Positions 1 through 10,643 of a stretch of 64,000 nucleotides of DNA are shown one piece after another. The stretch is from Effrenium voratum (lineage: Eukaryota > Sar > Dinophyceae > Suessiales > Symbiodiniaceae): positions 1,214,422 to 1,278,421 of the forward strand of contig CAUJNA010001446.1 in assembly GCA_963377175.1 (NCBI GenBank), given 5' to 3'. How positions within the stretch are numbered: position 1 is the stretch's first letter; each line of letters begins with the position of its first letter. A program made the position numbers and the translations under genes. The notes beneath the pieces were generated by a model, which had not been told where the DNA came from, made no database searches, and saw only the letters and a list, made by a program, of their open reading frames with translations.

Positions 1-1139
1 CAGTGTGGCGGGTGAAGGTAGAGACAATGGGACACACTCCTGTTCGGCCAGAGGTTGAGTCCTCGATTCCGATGAACACCAGGGAAGATAGGTGACGAAA
101 CACCTATCATCTGTTCTCACACGAAATTAGGATTGGACATGGGAAAGGTGAGTGGCCCCAATCGCCGCAAACCAACAAGAGTGTCAGTGACTCATTGGCG
201 GCTGTCCAACAGGGTATGGAAAAGCTTGGGACAAGCTGTCCGGACGTCACCCGGAAGCGAACGACCAAGTCGGGGGCGGGACCGTCCAAAAATCGCGCTT
301 GCCGAACACAGAGAAGCGGCCGTGGGCGCCGATACGAGTGTTTGTGTAACAACTCAGCTTTCCGGGCACGTGAAACCCCGAACTAGTTGGAACCAGTCTT
401 GCCTGGGTAAGTCCGCTGAAAAATCAACATACATTCAGAAACCACAGAGGTGCTACCCCAGGCCAAGAGTCAGGACATGGTTGTGGAAAAAGCGCAAAAT
501 CCTGCAATTCCAGCACCATGTGGAATCGCATCCTTATGACCACCGTATCACTTCAAAACAACGCTTGGTGTCGCCGTCAACGGACTGGTCTTGTACAGGC
601 TTTGTGTGTGTATAGTCTGGGTACCAACTAGGCATGACTTCCATTTGACTCAATGGTCAAAGAAAAAGAAACCACAAACTCCTCGAGTTCCAATGCAGGC
701 GAAGAAAAGTCAAACTGTGAGCCTGGCATTCGGGCGGGGGCAATTTTTGGGGCCACCACGTCCAGCTCAAAGGCAGTGAGTAGAGGGCGTGAGCCAAGGC
801 CCTGGGATGTTTGTGGCAAATTGACTGAGAGTCCATCCCAAATGGACTGCGGAGCAATTCCTGGGTACAACATAGGGGACCCCCACATGGTGTTTAGTCT
901 TTTAGCTTCCATGGGAGCCAACCCGCAAAGGGTACTGAGCCTCACAAAACACACACACACAAATACGCACATACACACATACGCAGCCGGTCACATCCGT
1001 ATTTGTTTCAGACACTAACCGTGCTCACTGGGTCTTTGGGGTGTCCGCGTCCCGGCATCACCTGGTGTCAATAAAACACACGCACAAACAGCACACACAC
1101 ACACATGATTTCAAACTAACCCAGCGAAACTTCTAGACT

Positions 1140-1250
1140 TCGGGACCCGAATCCCGAAGCGCCCGAAGCACGCTCGAAGCCGCAGGCCTTGCCGCCGTCC
1201 CGCCTGACCGAACACTTCACGTGGTCGGCTTGATGCTGGGTGTTCAAACA
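1140..1250. other. GC-rich exon-like island, strand unresolved
   Basis: A short GC- and CpG-rich island stands out from its AT-rich surroundings. On the minus strand it can be read as an exon after CGGTCAG/G, encoding a Cys- and Arg-rich peptide (RDGGKACGFE). On the plus strand it can be read after GCCGCAG/G as LPPSRLTEHFTWSA before a stop. Both satisfy an AG/G acceptor, so the strand is undecided. Confidence 0.2.
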
Positions 1251-2803
1251 TCTCGGCGAACTCGAATTAACTCCTCCCGTTTTGGTCTACCTTTGGGTAA
1301 ATTGAAAACTGTTGCCAATTTGGCACCCGCGGTAAATCCCACCCCCCGAATTTAAGAAACTTCATGGCTCTCAGGTTTGGTTTTGGAAAACCTGTCTGGA
1401 TATCTTGATAAATGGAAACCCAAACAACACGGCTCACAAGGTTGTAAAGAGAGAAGTTGACGGCCCCTTGTACCAAATTTGAGCCTTGTTTTTGGTAAAA
1501 GGTCAGGGTACCTGAGAAGTAGCCAGAGACCTCAGGGGAACAATTGGTCTAGGGGCCCAACTCCCCAAAGCCGCCAAACCATGGAAGTTAGACATGGGGG
1601 ATCGGACCTGTAAGTCAGCAGTCCTGCTAGTTGGAACAACGGAAAGCCGTCGCCTTTGGCTTTGGAACCATGGAAAGTCACTGACTCCAGTACACTCACA
1701 GTCCCTCAAATCATCCGAAGATGACACTCACATGTAGCACCATCTGCTCTGAGGGTTCCCCTTTTTGGCCGTTGGTGATTGTTGTTTTGCTTTGTTTTTC
1801 ATTTACACGGGTATCTTGAGGTGATTGAAGCATCAAACAAACAGCCACTTGGGCACCTCGCCTCTCGATTCTGGAACTGGAAGCCCTCAATCAACCTGCA
1901 AAATCCCAATCTCAGCCCTTAACTTATGATCATGGGTTGCTTTAAAAGGCCTGGCCTAGGAAACAACTTTTTGAACCGGCCTTGTTTGAGGCGAGAAGTC
2001 TTGCATGCTGCTCAAGCGACATCTGCACGCCAGAACTTGGAAATGCCGGCGAATCGTTGGCACAACATCTGTCAACAACAGGATGAGGAGCACGTGAGTG
2101 GCCCTTGCAACGTAGCCGACCGTGCTTTGATCGAACACACACGCACGCAGAGCTCCCAATCCAAACTTGCTTTCTTGTGCTGTTATTCAAACCGAATGAA
2201 TAGGGTCGAATAAGGTCGGCGTTGGCTTCCTTTTGTTCGGTTTCCACCATTTGGGTTGCATTGAGATGCAGAAGCTGTTCTTTTGCAACCCAGGAGAAGA
2301 CCCTGGGACAGCTTGCAATCTAGCCTTATACCTGGTTTTTTCTCAGCTTTGCAGGGAGTCATTGGTTCTTTTCCAAACGTTTGTTGGTCCCCAACTAAGA
2401 ACCCGCAAAACCTGGGCAAATTGTTATAATTTAGGTTATAAGTCACAAACCGGAAATGAGGAATCCCACAAAAAGGGTACCGCCATGGGTGAGCTCGTTT
2501 TGCCCCCGAATCGGGGGGCTCGTTGACTGCAGTTTTCCATGGGTGACTCTCAACATGGGGGAGCCCCTGTTTGGGTTTTTGAAGGGAAGCCAACACGAAA
2601 CCAACCATTTTGGGGTCCAACTTTGAGACCAAAGCATATCAAGTTGCTTTATCTGCTTCTCAGGTGGCCAACGTGAACGGTAGTGTCACATCTCTAAGCA
2701 AAGGTTCTGGGACTGAGCTGCTTGAATCGCTCCTTAGGGTCTCACAGACGCCCAAACAACCCACAGGCAATAAAGGAGCGGGGCACAGCAGCATTATGTG
2801 TAA

Positions 2804-2850
2804 ATATATATATATATATACATATGTATATATATATATATATATATATT
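2804..2850. repeat. TA microsatellite
   Basis: Nearly pure TA dinucleotide run, interrupted by CATATG. Confidence 0.9.
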
Positions 2851-3501
2851 CATTCAGGGTACATCCCTTGTTTTCTCTTCGTCCCAGGAGGGTAGTGAAT
2901 CATGGACCAAGAGGGACTGTGGAGGGTTGGGGAACTCAACCTGGAGTCCAGGATAAGCCAAAGCCCCTCAAGGCCTAAACAAATCCCTTTGAGTAAGCAA
3001 AAGGGACGACGAAACCAAAGCGTGACCGCCCTTTTACCATTGTTTACGAACAAAAAGGTGTGTTTTTTGCAGGTCAACCCTCCCTTTCTGCAGAGGACAT
3101 TTCAAGCAAACTGGCCTGCCGCCATCGAGACCTTTCGACCCACCACTGGAGGCCTTCGCTATGCCTTTGCCACTGGAGGCCTGGGCCAAAGCGAATGGGC
3201 GATGCAAGCAAAAGCCCAACGCATCTCTTGTTCAAGCACCCCTGGCTTCAGTTTGCAAAGGACCAGGCTGTACCCGCTTATGCAACCCACACGTACATGT
3301 ATCTCTCTATATATATATGTGTATGCAAGCTAACCAAACGGCACCACACACAAGCACGCGATAACTCTTTTATCCGAGCAGTGTGTTGGTGCCAGGGACT
3401 CATCTTCCCCTGTCAGATGACAAAGGCTGGGTGGGCCCCATGGGCCACCCAACTCACAATCTCAAAAACTGAAGAACGGGTGTGCAGACTGATAGCGCCC
3501 G

Positions 3502-3539
3502 CCCCTGAGCCGGGGCCCGTGGCACCCAGGCCACAGGGG
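3502..3539. repeat. Hairpin with conserved GGGGCC..GGCACCC loop, copy A
   Basis: Arms CCCCTGAGCC and GGCCACAGGGG pair imperfectly around the loop GGGGCCCGTGGCACCCA. It lies just beyond the RNase H coding end. It is the same hairpin family as at 4840, 7295, 8594 and 9260. Confidence 0.55.
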
Positions 3540-3579
3540 GGTCTGCCACCAGGGGAAGTGAGTCGCCCACCGGCTCCGG

Positions 3580-5262
3580 TCACGGGAGCATGGGTGGGCC
3601 CACGCTAAGATCAAATGCATCTCCATTCAGGAGACGCGGGAGAAAAACGAACTCCTCGCAGAGTTCCTGCTTGGGGACCCTTTGCAAAGGGTCGAACCCA
3701 GAGAAATCTGGGTGCGTCAGCTCATCAGCCCATTGATTGAATTCACGGGGCACGTGGTTGGCCGCCAGCGAGCAGCCATGGGTGTGGAGCAGGAAGACCA
3801 GCTCCATCAGGATCGCCGCGTGTAGGGCTTCTTGGATCCAAGGTTGAGCATCGCCATGACGTTGCCCTGATTGTCACTGCCCACCGGGAGTCGGACCCGG
3901 GAGGACAGAGGGCCTTGGTGCGTGAGGATCATGTTACAGAGGAAGAGCGTGCCCAGCATCTCCAGAGCCGCAATCCTCCGCTTGGGATCCCCATTCTTGA
4001 AAGCCCAAGGGTACTCCTCCACGTGGATCTGCTCGTGGAACCAGTACACCTCCTTCTTTTCCGGCTCCACTTTGTTTGGCCAGTCCGAGGCGCTAGCATC
4101 GCTGCAACCCCACCAAGAGGACTTCGGCAAGTAAGGGGAGTACTGGACGAAAGGCGTGTTGAAGAGGAACCGCAGCATGAACGCCAGCATCCTGACCACC
4201 TTGGGGGGTTTCCCCACCGTGGTGGTGGCCATCTTCCAGGCCCAAAGTGGCTGGAGCATCGACTTCGCCAGCGGACATGCAGCCGTCGCCCATTGGATGC
4301 GACCCAGGGCCTTCTCGATGTCCTTTGAGTGCATCGCCTGCCCTTCCACCATGGTCTGCAAAACCTCCATAACCAGGATGTGTTTGTTGGCTGCCATGAG
4401 AACCTGCGGGATGTTCGGGTGGACCACGAAACCCAGCCACGTGTTAACCTCCGCCAAATGCGTCTTCTTCCAGCTAAGCGGGGTGCCCAAGGCCAGGAGT
4501 GTTGCCAGCAGCGCCACCGCCAAGTTTACTGCCCCCTCGCTTCGAAGCAGCCACAGGAAGTCATCGACAAAGACGAAGTTCCAATCCACTTGAGGGAAAA
4601 GTGCGTAGAGGACCCTGAGTAGAAGGGCTGCCAGGCGTCCCCAGTAGGATTGGGCACTGGCCATGCCATATGTGCCTACCTTGTTCACCCACCATTCTTC
4701 CCCCAGTGAGGCCACCTGGAACCGCCAGTCCTTCCTGAGGACCTTCACTCTCCGGTGGGCCTTGGTGACGTCCGCCTTGAGCAGCACCCACCTGGTGCCC
4801 GGCTCCGGCCATAGCCAGCCCCCAGGTGGAGGTTTGACGACCCCCCTCTCGGGGCCAGGGGCACCCTGAGAGGGGGGTCCCTCCGCAGCTGCCGCATGTA
4901 GCCAATGAAGAGCTTGGACCCCATCCAGCACCGTCGGAGCCGTCGTCCTTTCCACCGTCTGGTTCCTGATGGTGTCATTGGCCCCTCCCACCGAGCCATC
5001 GTAGATCGTGCGGATCTTGTCCCCCTCGTCGATGCCCGCTAGGGGGCCGGGACAAAGGTCCTCGATTTCGCAGCCACAGCGCGATGCGGCCTCCACCTTT
5101 ACTGAAGGGGCCCTCCACCATGCCCATGGGGACCTCCTCCAGAAATGTGCCCCGGATGAGCTCGCTGAAGTGATCCGAGGCCCCTGCCCGTGGGTGAGGG
5201 AGTTCCTGGAACTCCGGCTCCTCCCCTTTCAGCTCCTTCTTGAGTGGCCAGATGCCCGGCGA
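3580..5262 (-). pseudogene. Reverse transcriptase-RNase H of a DIRS-like retroelement
   Basis: The main open stretch is 5096-3807 (429 codons). It has the RT motifs LKADVTKAHRRV (first catalytic Asp about residue 109), FVDDF (Asp pair about 178-179) and a downstream LSWKKTHL/NTWLGF segment. RNase H follows, with Asp in GCSDAS (about 333), Glu in AALEMLG (about 379) and Asp in GSDNQG (about 408). The frame then shifts near 3807-3830 by what looks like a one-base loss. It continues to 3580 with AANHVPREFNQWADELTH, the conserved C-terminal RNase H block. Upstream, sequence to about 5262 (WPLKKELKGEEPEF) joins in another frame near 5100. The catalytic residues survive, but at least two frame breaks make this copy non-functional as read, unless they are sequencing errors. 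It lies downstream of the tyrosine recombinase on the same strand, whereas DIRS1-type elements usually have the recombinase last. Confidence 0.85.
4840..4878. repeat. Perfect 11-bp-stem hairpin inside the RT frame, copy B
   Basis: ACCCCCCTCTC (4840-4850) and GAGAGGGGGGT (4868-4878) are exact reverse complements around the 17-nt loop GGGGCCAGGGGCACCCT. The unit is 39 nt, a multiple of three, so it sits in frame in the RT as a Pro/Gly-rich insertion (about residues 73-86). It lies just upstream of the conserved LLKADV block. Confidence 0.8.
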
Positions 5263-6460
5263 GGTCCTGAATGTTCAGCGCCACGCTGTGCAAGATGTCC
5301 AGGAAGAAGGGTTGGCCGTCAGCTGGTCGGCCTGCCCCCGGCGCCAGAATCTTTCTGATATCCTCCAGCAGGTCCTCCGGGAAGGGATGTGACCCATCCC
5401 CCAACGAGAGCGACTCCTGAGCTTGTCCCCCCATGGCGAAGTGAGGACACAGATCTTGGCCCCCATCGCTGCTGCTTGGACAGTGGCCGGGTCCATGGGG
5501 CCAACCGTTTGAATGAGGGCTTTCCTCCTCCGTCCCTTAGGGGGCGCTGCTTGAAGGCCATCTGGAGGTACATGACCGTCGTGCGTGATCGGCAGGATGG
5601 TGGGCCGATCCGAGATCTCCATGCCATGGTGTGCCCATGGCTCAGGGGAAAGAGTTCCCCCTCCCAGTTCGACCATCTCGCCAGTCCTCTGTGTCGGTGT
5701 CCGGACCTCAGGTTAGTCCTGCCAACGCTTGTTGGCCAGCCTTCAGCCTCCGGGACTGGCGCTTGTTGTCCCCCGGCGTGCTGGGAGAAGGTTCCCTCTG
5801 CCGCCTCGGGGGGGTCGTTGGGTTCGCCTGGGGCGCCGTGCCCCCCGGCCTCAGCGCCTCCAGGACGGGTCCCGCTCGGCAAAGGATGGCCGCTGCGAGA
5901 CCCTGCATCATCTGCTCCGGGTACCGGCTGAGGTCACTGGTTGAGCTTTTCCCCCCTGGGGTGAGCCCCGTGGTTGCAACGCAGATCATGCCAATGGTGA
6001 AGGGGAAGGTCCGTTGACAATGTCGTGGACTTCACAACTACCTGGCCCAGGCGGCACTCGTCAAACTTGATGAGGGAGTGGTGGAGTGCGCTCGCCCATT
6101 GAATGTGGTCGCCAGGGCCGGGGGCACCTAGGCTGCCAACGGTAGGGCCACCACCTTGGTCTCCGACTGGGTGTCCACCAAGTCATCCGTTTCAGAGCCC
6201 GAGTCCGCCGAGGAGTCCGAGTCCTCCTGCAGCGTGGGGACCTCCGCAGGTTCCAGTGCCCAGTCCGCCGGGAAGCCATGCCTCTTGAAGCAACGTTCGC
6301 ACTTGCCATAGGCCTCCTGCTCCGTCATGTAGTCCAGCACCGAGAGCTCCTGGACCTTAGAAGCCGCCGGTCGCCAACCACACCCCACAGCCGTGCCTTC
6401 GACATTCAGCAGGTGGATTCTGGACTGGCCGGTTGCCTGTGCGTTTGACCGCCGTAGCCT
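5263..6460 (-). pseudogene. Linker region between recombinase and RT, frame-broken
   Basis: This joins the tyrosine recombinase to the RT on the minus strand. The clearest coding piece is 6388-6128: an N-terminal GKCERCFKRHG segment (a possible CxxC metal site) followed by an acidic Ser/Asp tract. A second piece, about 5434-5260, has DLLEDIRKILAPG and FFLDILHSVALNIQDL, which looks helical. I recognise no enzyme domain. Frames change several times, as in the flanking RT and recombinase, so I treat it as part of one decayed polyprotein. Confidence 0.45.
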
Positions 6461-7989
6461 TCACTGGTGTGTCCTCGGGTCCGTGTTCCACCACTGACCA
6501 TGAGCGAGTCGATGGCGCGCTCCCGAGGGTACCGAAGGGGATGCCTCCCCTTCCCTTTCAGTTTGGTCCTCGCGGCCCTCCGGTCCTGCGTCCGTGATGT
6601 CCACTGCTGGCGGCGGGAGCGGGTCCGCCCAGTCCGGGTGATTCAAGTCCTCCCTGCGTTCCCTGCCTGGCCCGAGGTTCAGGTTGGGGACCTTCTGCGC
6701 TACCTGGCCCCAGATCTCCACAACCACGTTGCGCTTCTCCCGCACGTAGACATCTGCCGTGCTCTCCGTGAGCCAGTTGCCAAGGTACATGCGGCGCTCC
6801 CGGGGGATCCCCATCTGGAAGGCGCAGTCCGGGATGAACACCCGGAACGAGTGCCACGACAGCGGCTTCACCAACCCCAGGGTCACTCCCGACGGAGGAG
6901 AGCATCCTTGAGCCATCTCAGAGCCCTTTCCAGTGTGGAAGGCCGCGGGATCAGCCCTGCAAAGTCTTTGCTCACCGTCGGGAGCAAGTAATCCATGTCC
7001 CGGAATGCCTCCTCGGATACCAACCGCCTTACCGAGGCCACCCAGGTAGTCCACCAGGGGATTCCCGTGAAGCTGTACTTCGGAGCAATCAAGGGGACTG
7101 GGTTGCGGTTGATTCGTGCTGCAGAGACCGTCTTGGTCTGCCAGGCCTTCAGCTCCACAGTGTTGCTGGTGTGGATGAGGTCCTTGGGGTGAACGTGCTG
7201 GAGGTCATTGAAGCGAGCGCTGCAACCAACCTGGAACCGGGCGAAACCCAGGATGAAAGCGTCCAGCACCTCGTGTCTGCTCTTTCCCGGGGCCTCCTGC
7301 GTGCCGGGGCCGGTGGCACCCAGGCAGTCGTAGCCGGCCCCCTCCTCCAGAGCCCAAATGACCTCTTTGCTGGGAACCACCGCCTTACGCTGTGGCCTGG
7401 TGACCGTGTCCGTGAGCGCCTCTTCCAATGAGCTCTTCTTGGACTTGAGGCGATGGAGCTCATCTATCTTCAGCAATCCGAAGGTCTTTGAGAACCACTT
7501 GAGGGTGTTCCACACCTGCCGCAACTTACACGGGGTGACCTCCTCCTCGGCGAGCTGGTTGAGGAGAGAGCGGACATGTTGTTCCTGCCAAGGAATGACG
7601 GTGAAGCCTCTCTTGCGGAGACTCTCGTAGACCAGGCAATGTTGCCTGAGCGTCCGGAACCTGCTGTCCCCCAAGAGGTCCAATGCCTCCTTGCGGAAGT
7701 CCTCCCTCAGGATGTCCTGCATGTATGCAATGTGCTCCGCAAAGGGGGCGAAGTGGGCAAGGAGCCGTTCCGCCCATTTCCCGCGCATATGGAGTTCCAG
7801 CGCTCTCTGGGTCGTGGGCTCCATTTCCCTGATCTTCCCGGGCCGCCAGTGCCTCCACTTCAGAAGCTCCGGCTGTTGGAGTGGGGGCGGGTCATCTCGC
7901 GAGAACCACCTCAGTTGGTCCTGGCGGTCCCATTCATTCTCCAGCTCTCGCTCGGCTTGCCATCCGTAGCCGCCATGAGGAGGAACCAT
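6461..7989 (-). pseudogene. Tyrosine recombinase of the DIRS-like element
   Basis: Two overlapping frames make one recombinase. The first (7989-6883, 368 codons) has a helical N-terminal core-binding region and then the catalytic box with Arg at about 259 (CSARFNDLQHV) and a candidate Lys in LKAWQTKT (about 281-287). The second (open 7054-6461) supplies the C-terminal catalytic block: SWHSFR (the HxxR pair), GIPRERRMYLGNW, then the likely nucleophilic Tyr in TADVYVREKRN. This R-K-HxxR-Y order is that of tyrosine recombinases, which integrate circular DIRS-type DNA without a DDE integrase. The frame switch lies in 6883-6920. Conserved residues survive on both sides, so it is one broken gene rather than two. 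Confidence 0.8.
7295..7326. repeat. Degenerate loop-family hairpin in the recombinase, copy E
   Basis: The loop GGGGCCGGTGGCACCC (7306-7321) matches the family, but the flanking arms pair only weakly (CTGC against GCAG). It is in frame, encoding a Gly/Pro/Thr-rich patch (about residues 223-232). It may be an old, decayed copy. Confidence 0.35.
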
Positions 7990-8341
7990 ATGCTATCCCA
8001 AAGGTCGGCCAGGTCCGCCGCGGACAAAGGCTGGGGAAGCCTGCCCGCCGCCGACGCCACCAGCCGTTGAAGTAGTCCGTTGGTACCACTTGGTCATCCT
8101 GGCCCACCGGAATGCCCGAGAGTTCCAGGATCTGAGCGAAGCGGATGGCCGGCTCCCCGCCCAGCTGCCTCCCTTCCTCTGCCGTGCCATGGCGCAGGCA
8201 CATCAGAACCAGCAGCTCCCCGTCCGTCTGTCTCGGGGAGAAGGACTCATCCGCCAACGTGTCCCACAGGACCCTTGGAATGCGGTCCCAAAGACGAGTG
8301 TAAGGCGGGCGCAAAAGAAACTGTGCAGAGACCCTAGCCAT
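7934..8341 (-). pseudogene. N-terminal part of the recombinase-RT ORF
   Basis: A frame opens with ATG at 8341 (MARVSAQFLLRPPY) and continues through RLWDRIPRVLWDTLADESF and ILELSGIPVGQDDQVVP, then breaks up around 8060-7960. The next frames (SAADLADLWDSIWFLLMAA, then GWQAERELENEWD) lead into the recombinase. I propose it as the start of ORF2. The upstream 8341-8640 stretch would then be the spacer after the gag stop. Function is unknown; it is hydrophobic and helical rather than enzymatic. Confidence 0.5.
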
Positions 8342-8593
8342 GATGAAAATGGGGGGGTTCGAGCCTCCTATTGAACGGCCGGGACCCAACCGCGGCACAC
8401 TGCACGCATGTTCCAACCCCAGGAACCCAGAGTCAGCCGCAGCCACTTTCTCCGAACTGTGGCCGATATGGCCCGCCCTTGGGGCAGCCAAAGCGTGCGG
8501 CCTCCAGATCGAGGCAAACAGTTGTGATGCGTTGAACAGGGGGGGAAACCCAGCTGAAAGAAGAACCCAACAGGGGACACCCTTACTCCTCCC

Positions 8594-8634
8594 CCCACCC
8601 GAGACGGGGCCAGAGGCACCCAAGTCCCGGTGGG
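8594..8634. repeat. Loop-family hairpin after the gag stop, copy C
   Basis: The loop GGGGCCAGAGGCACCC (8606-8621) is flanked by CCCACCCGAGAC and GTCCCGGTGGG. The arms pair along most of their length with one bulge and a mismatch. The arm sequences differ completely from copies B and D, yet remain self-complementary. Confidence 0.6.
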
Positions 8635-9259
8635 AAGAGATCTCACGACTCCCCATCCAAAAAGGCTGTGCTCTCACCCTTCAAGATCGCCTCCTTAGCC
8701 ACCGAATGGATGGCCGCCAGCCCTGACTTCTCCGGGTTGCTCAAGATGACCGACCACAAGGCAGTGGAGACATCCCCCAGGCCATTCGAGGAGCTGAAGC
8801 GCATGCGCGGGGTGCTCGCATCGCCAAGGACTAGCCGCCCGCTTGTAGAACTCCATCCTGTCCCGGATCCACTGATTATATAGCTGCTCCGGGGGCTCGT
8901 CCATCACCAGCTGCAGGCTGGCCTTGTCCTTGTGCCACCCCGTGATCTGGAGCAGCCTGGTCCCCCCGCGGCTCGCCCTCCAGAAGCCCTTGCAGAACCT
9001 GCACATGTAGCCCCCGGTGGTCTTGAACTTCTCCTTGCCCACCACTTCCCAGGCGCTGATGCTGGGCAGGACCAGGCCGCACTCCACGGAGGCCCAAAAC
9101 ACGTGCTTCGTCTCCTTCGGGAAGTGCTTGTTGATTACTTCCGGCCCGCGACCGCCGTGACCGTGGACGTGGTGATAGGAGGGTACCGCCTGGTGCCCTG
9201 GTCCGGCGTGCGGAGCGTGGTGCCCCAGAATCTTGGCCTTGGGGTCCGATTCCTTGGCC

Positions 9260-9299
9260 GCTCCTCCCCCGGGGTCAGAGGCACCCAAGGGGGGGGAGC
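9260..9299. repeat. 40-nt hairpin that breaks the gag frame, copy D
   Basis: GCTCCTCCCCC pairs with GGGGGGGGAGC (one bulge) around GGGGTCAGAGGCACCCAA. Its length, 40 nt, is exactly what must be removed for the gag frame before it (QAAG) to join the frame after it (AKESDPK). That fits a recent insertion. Confidence 0.7.
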
Positions 9300-9314
9300 A
9301 ACCCAGCTGCCTGA

Positions 9315-9316
9315 TA
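9315..9316. other. TA target-site duplication, left
   Basis: TA flanks the left inverted repeat (ATGCAGACCC follows). An identical TA follows the right repeat at 38,231-38,232. A TA duplication is typical of Tc1/mariner/pogo transposons. Confidence 0.7.
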
Positions 9317-9351
9317 ATGCAGACCCAGGATTAATAAACCCCCCCCTATTA
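9317..9351 (+). repeat. Left terminal inverted repeat
   Basis: It starts ATGCAGACCC, then A, then GGATTAATAAACC, running into a C-tract and CTATTAA. It matches the reverse complement of 38,207-38,230 with one mismatch. Confidence 0.8.
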
Positions 9352-10543
9352 AAGCGCCTGGTTTTCCTGGAAAATCCCTCGCCAATACTCGTTTAAATTG
9401 AAACCCAGGAATTTGCCCTGGCACCCCCACAATAACAAAAAAATTTGCCCGAAACCCCCCCCTATTAAAGCCCCCCTCCCCCAAACCCCCCGCTACATCA
9501 TGCATTTTTAATCTAATTTTAACTTGCCCAACTTTTGCACATGCAACAGCAGCACCCCCCCATTAGTAAAGCCAGCACCCCCCTATTAATCTACCATGTT
9601 TGATGCCCTGCTTTTGCACCCCCCCATTAGTAAAGCCAGCACCCCCCTATTAATCTACCATGCTTGATGCCCTGCTTTTGCACACCAGCTCCTTTTTTAC
9701 CTGCAACAGCAGCACCCCCCCATTAGTAAAGCCAGCACCCCCCTATTAATCTACCATGTTTGATGCCCTGCTTTTGCACACCAGCTCCTTTTTTACCTGC
9801 AACAGCAGCACCCCCCCCATTAGTAAAGCCAGCACCCCCCTATTAATCTACCATGTTTGATGCCCTGCTTTTGCACCCCCCCATTAGTAAAGCCAGCACC
9901 CCCCTATTAATCTACCATGCTTGATGCCCTGCTTTTGCACACCAGCTCCTTTTTTACTTGCAACAGCGGCACCCCCCCATTAGTAAAGCCAGCACCCCCC
10001 TATTGATGCCCTGCTTTTGCACCCCCCCATTAGTAAAGCCAGCACCCCCCTATTAATCTACCATGGTTGATGCCCTGCTTTTGTACACCAGCTCCTTTTT
10101 TTATTTACTTGCAACAGCAGCACCCCCCCCCCATTAGTAAAGCCAGCCTTCCCCCCCTATTAATCTACCATGGTTGATGCCCTGCTTTTGCACCCCCCCC
10201 ATTAGTAAAGCCAGCACCCCCCTATTAATCTACCATGTTTGATGCCCTGCTTTTGCACACCAGCTCCTTTTTTACCTGCAACAGCAGCACCCCCCCCATT
10301 AGTAACGCCAGCACCCCCTTATTAATCTACCATGTTTGATGCCCTGCTTTTGCACATTAGTAAAGCCAGCACCCCCCTATTAATCTACCATGTTTGATGC
10401 CCTGCTTTTGCACACCAGCTCCTTTTTTACTTGCAACAGCAGCACCCCCCCATTAGTAAAGCCAACACCCCCCTATTAATCTACATTTGGCTGCCTGCCC
10501 CTGCTTTTTGCAACCAGCTCCTTTTTTTACCTGCAACAGCACC

Positions 10544-10643
10544 NNNNNNNNNNNNNNNNNNNNNNNNNNNNNNNNNNNNNNNNNNNNNNNNNNNNNNNNN
10601 NNNNNNNNNNNNNNNNNNNNNNNNNNNNNNNNNNNNNNNNNNN
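10544..10643. other. Assembly gap of exactly 100 N
   Basis: One hundred consecutive N within the left array mark an unresolved join of unknown true length. Confidence 0.99.

Larger units (their letters stand above)
1..3400. other. AT-rich, largely non-coding left flank
   Basis: I see no convincing gene here. The stretch contains CA-rich microsatellites (about 948-982 and 1079-1107) and a TA microsatellite (about 2804-2850). GC-rich islands near 240-340 and 1140-1250 look exon-like, but both strands are open over these short lengths and I could not fix a strand. A donor-like AAAG/GTGAGT occurs on the plus strand near 144-150. The sequence could be intron or intergenic DNA of a neighbouring host gene. 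Confidence 0.4.
8643..9316 (-). pseudogene. Gag-like ORF1 of the retroelement, main part (interrupted)
   Basis: Coding runs from the transposon junction at 9316 through LAKESDPKAKILGHH, SISAWEVVGKEKF and YMCRFCKGFWRA (a CxxC that may bind metal) to YNQWIRDRMEFYKRA. After a one-base shift near 8835 it continues as FSSSNGLGDVSTALWS and a TGA at 8643-8645. No catalytic motif is visible. Position ahead of the recombinase/RT and the Cys motif suggest a gag-like nucleic-acid-binding protein. The ORF is broken by the 40-nt hairpin at 9260-9299 and by the giant transposon at 9316. Its first codons lie at 38,268-38,231. Confidence 0.6.

Noticed and set aside
3060..3608. Plus-strand 182-codon frame ahead of the retroelement
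   Set aside because: No motif or codon bias supports it. It overlaps the minus-strand element end and hairpin copy A.
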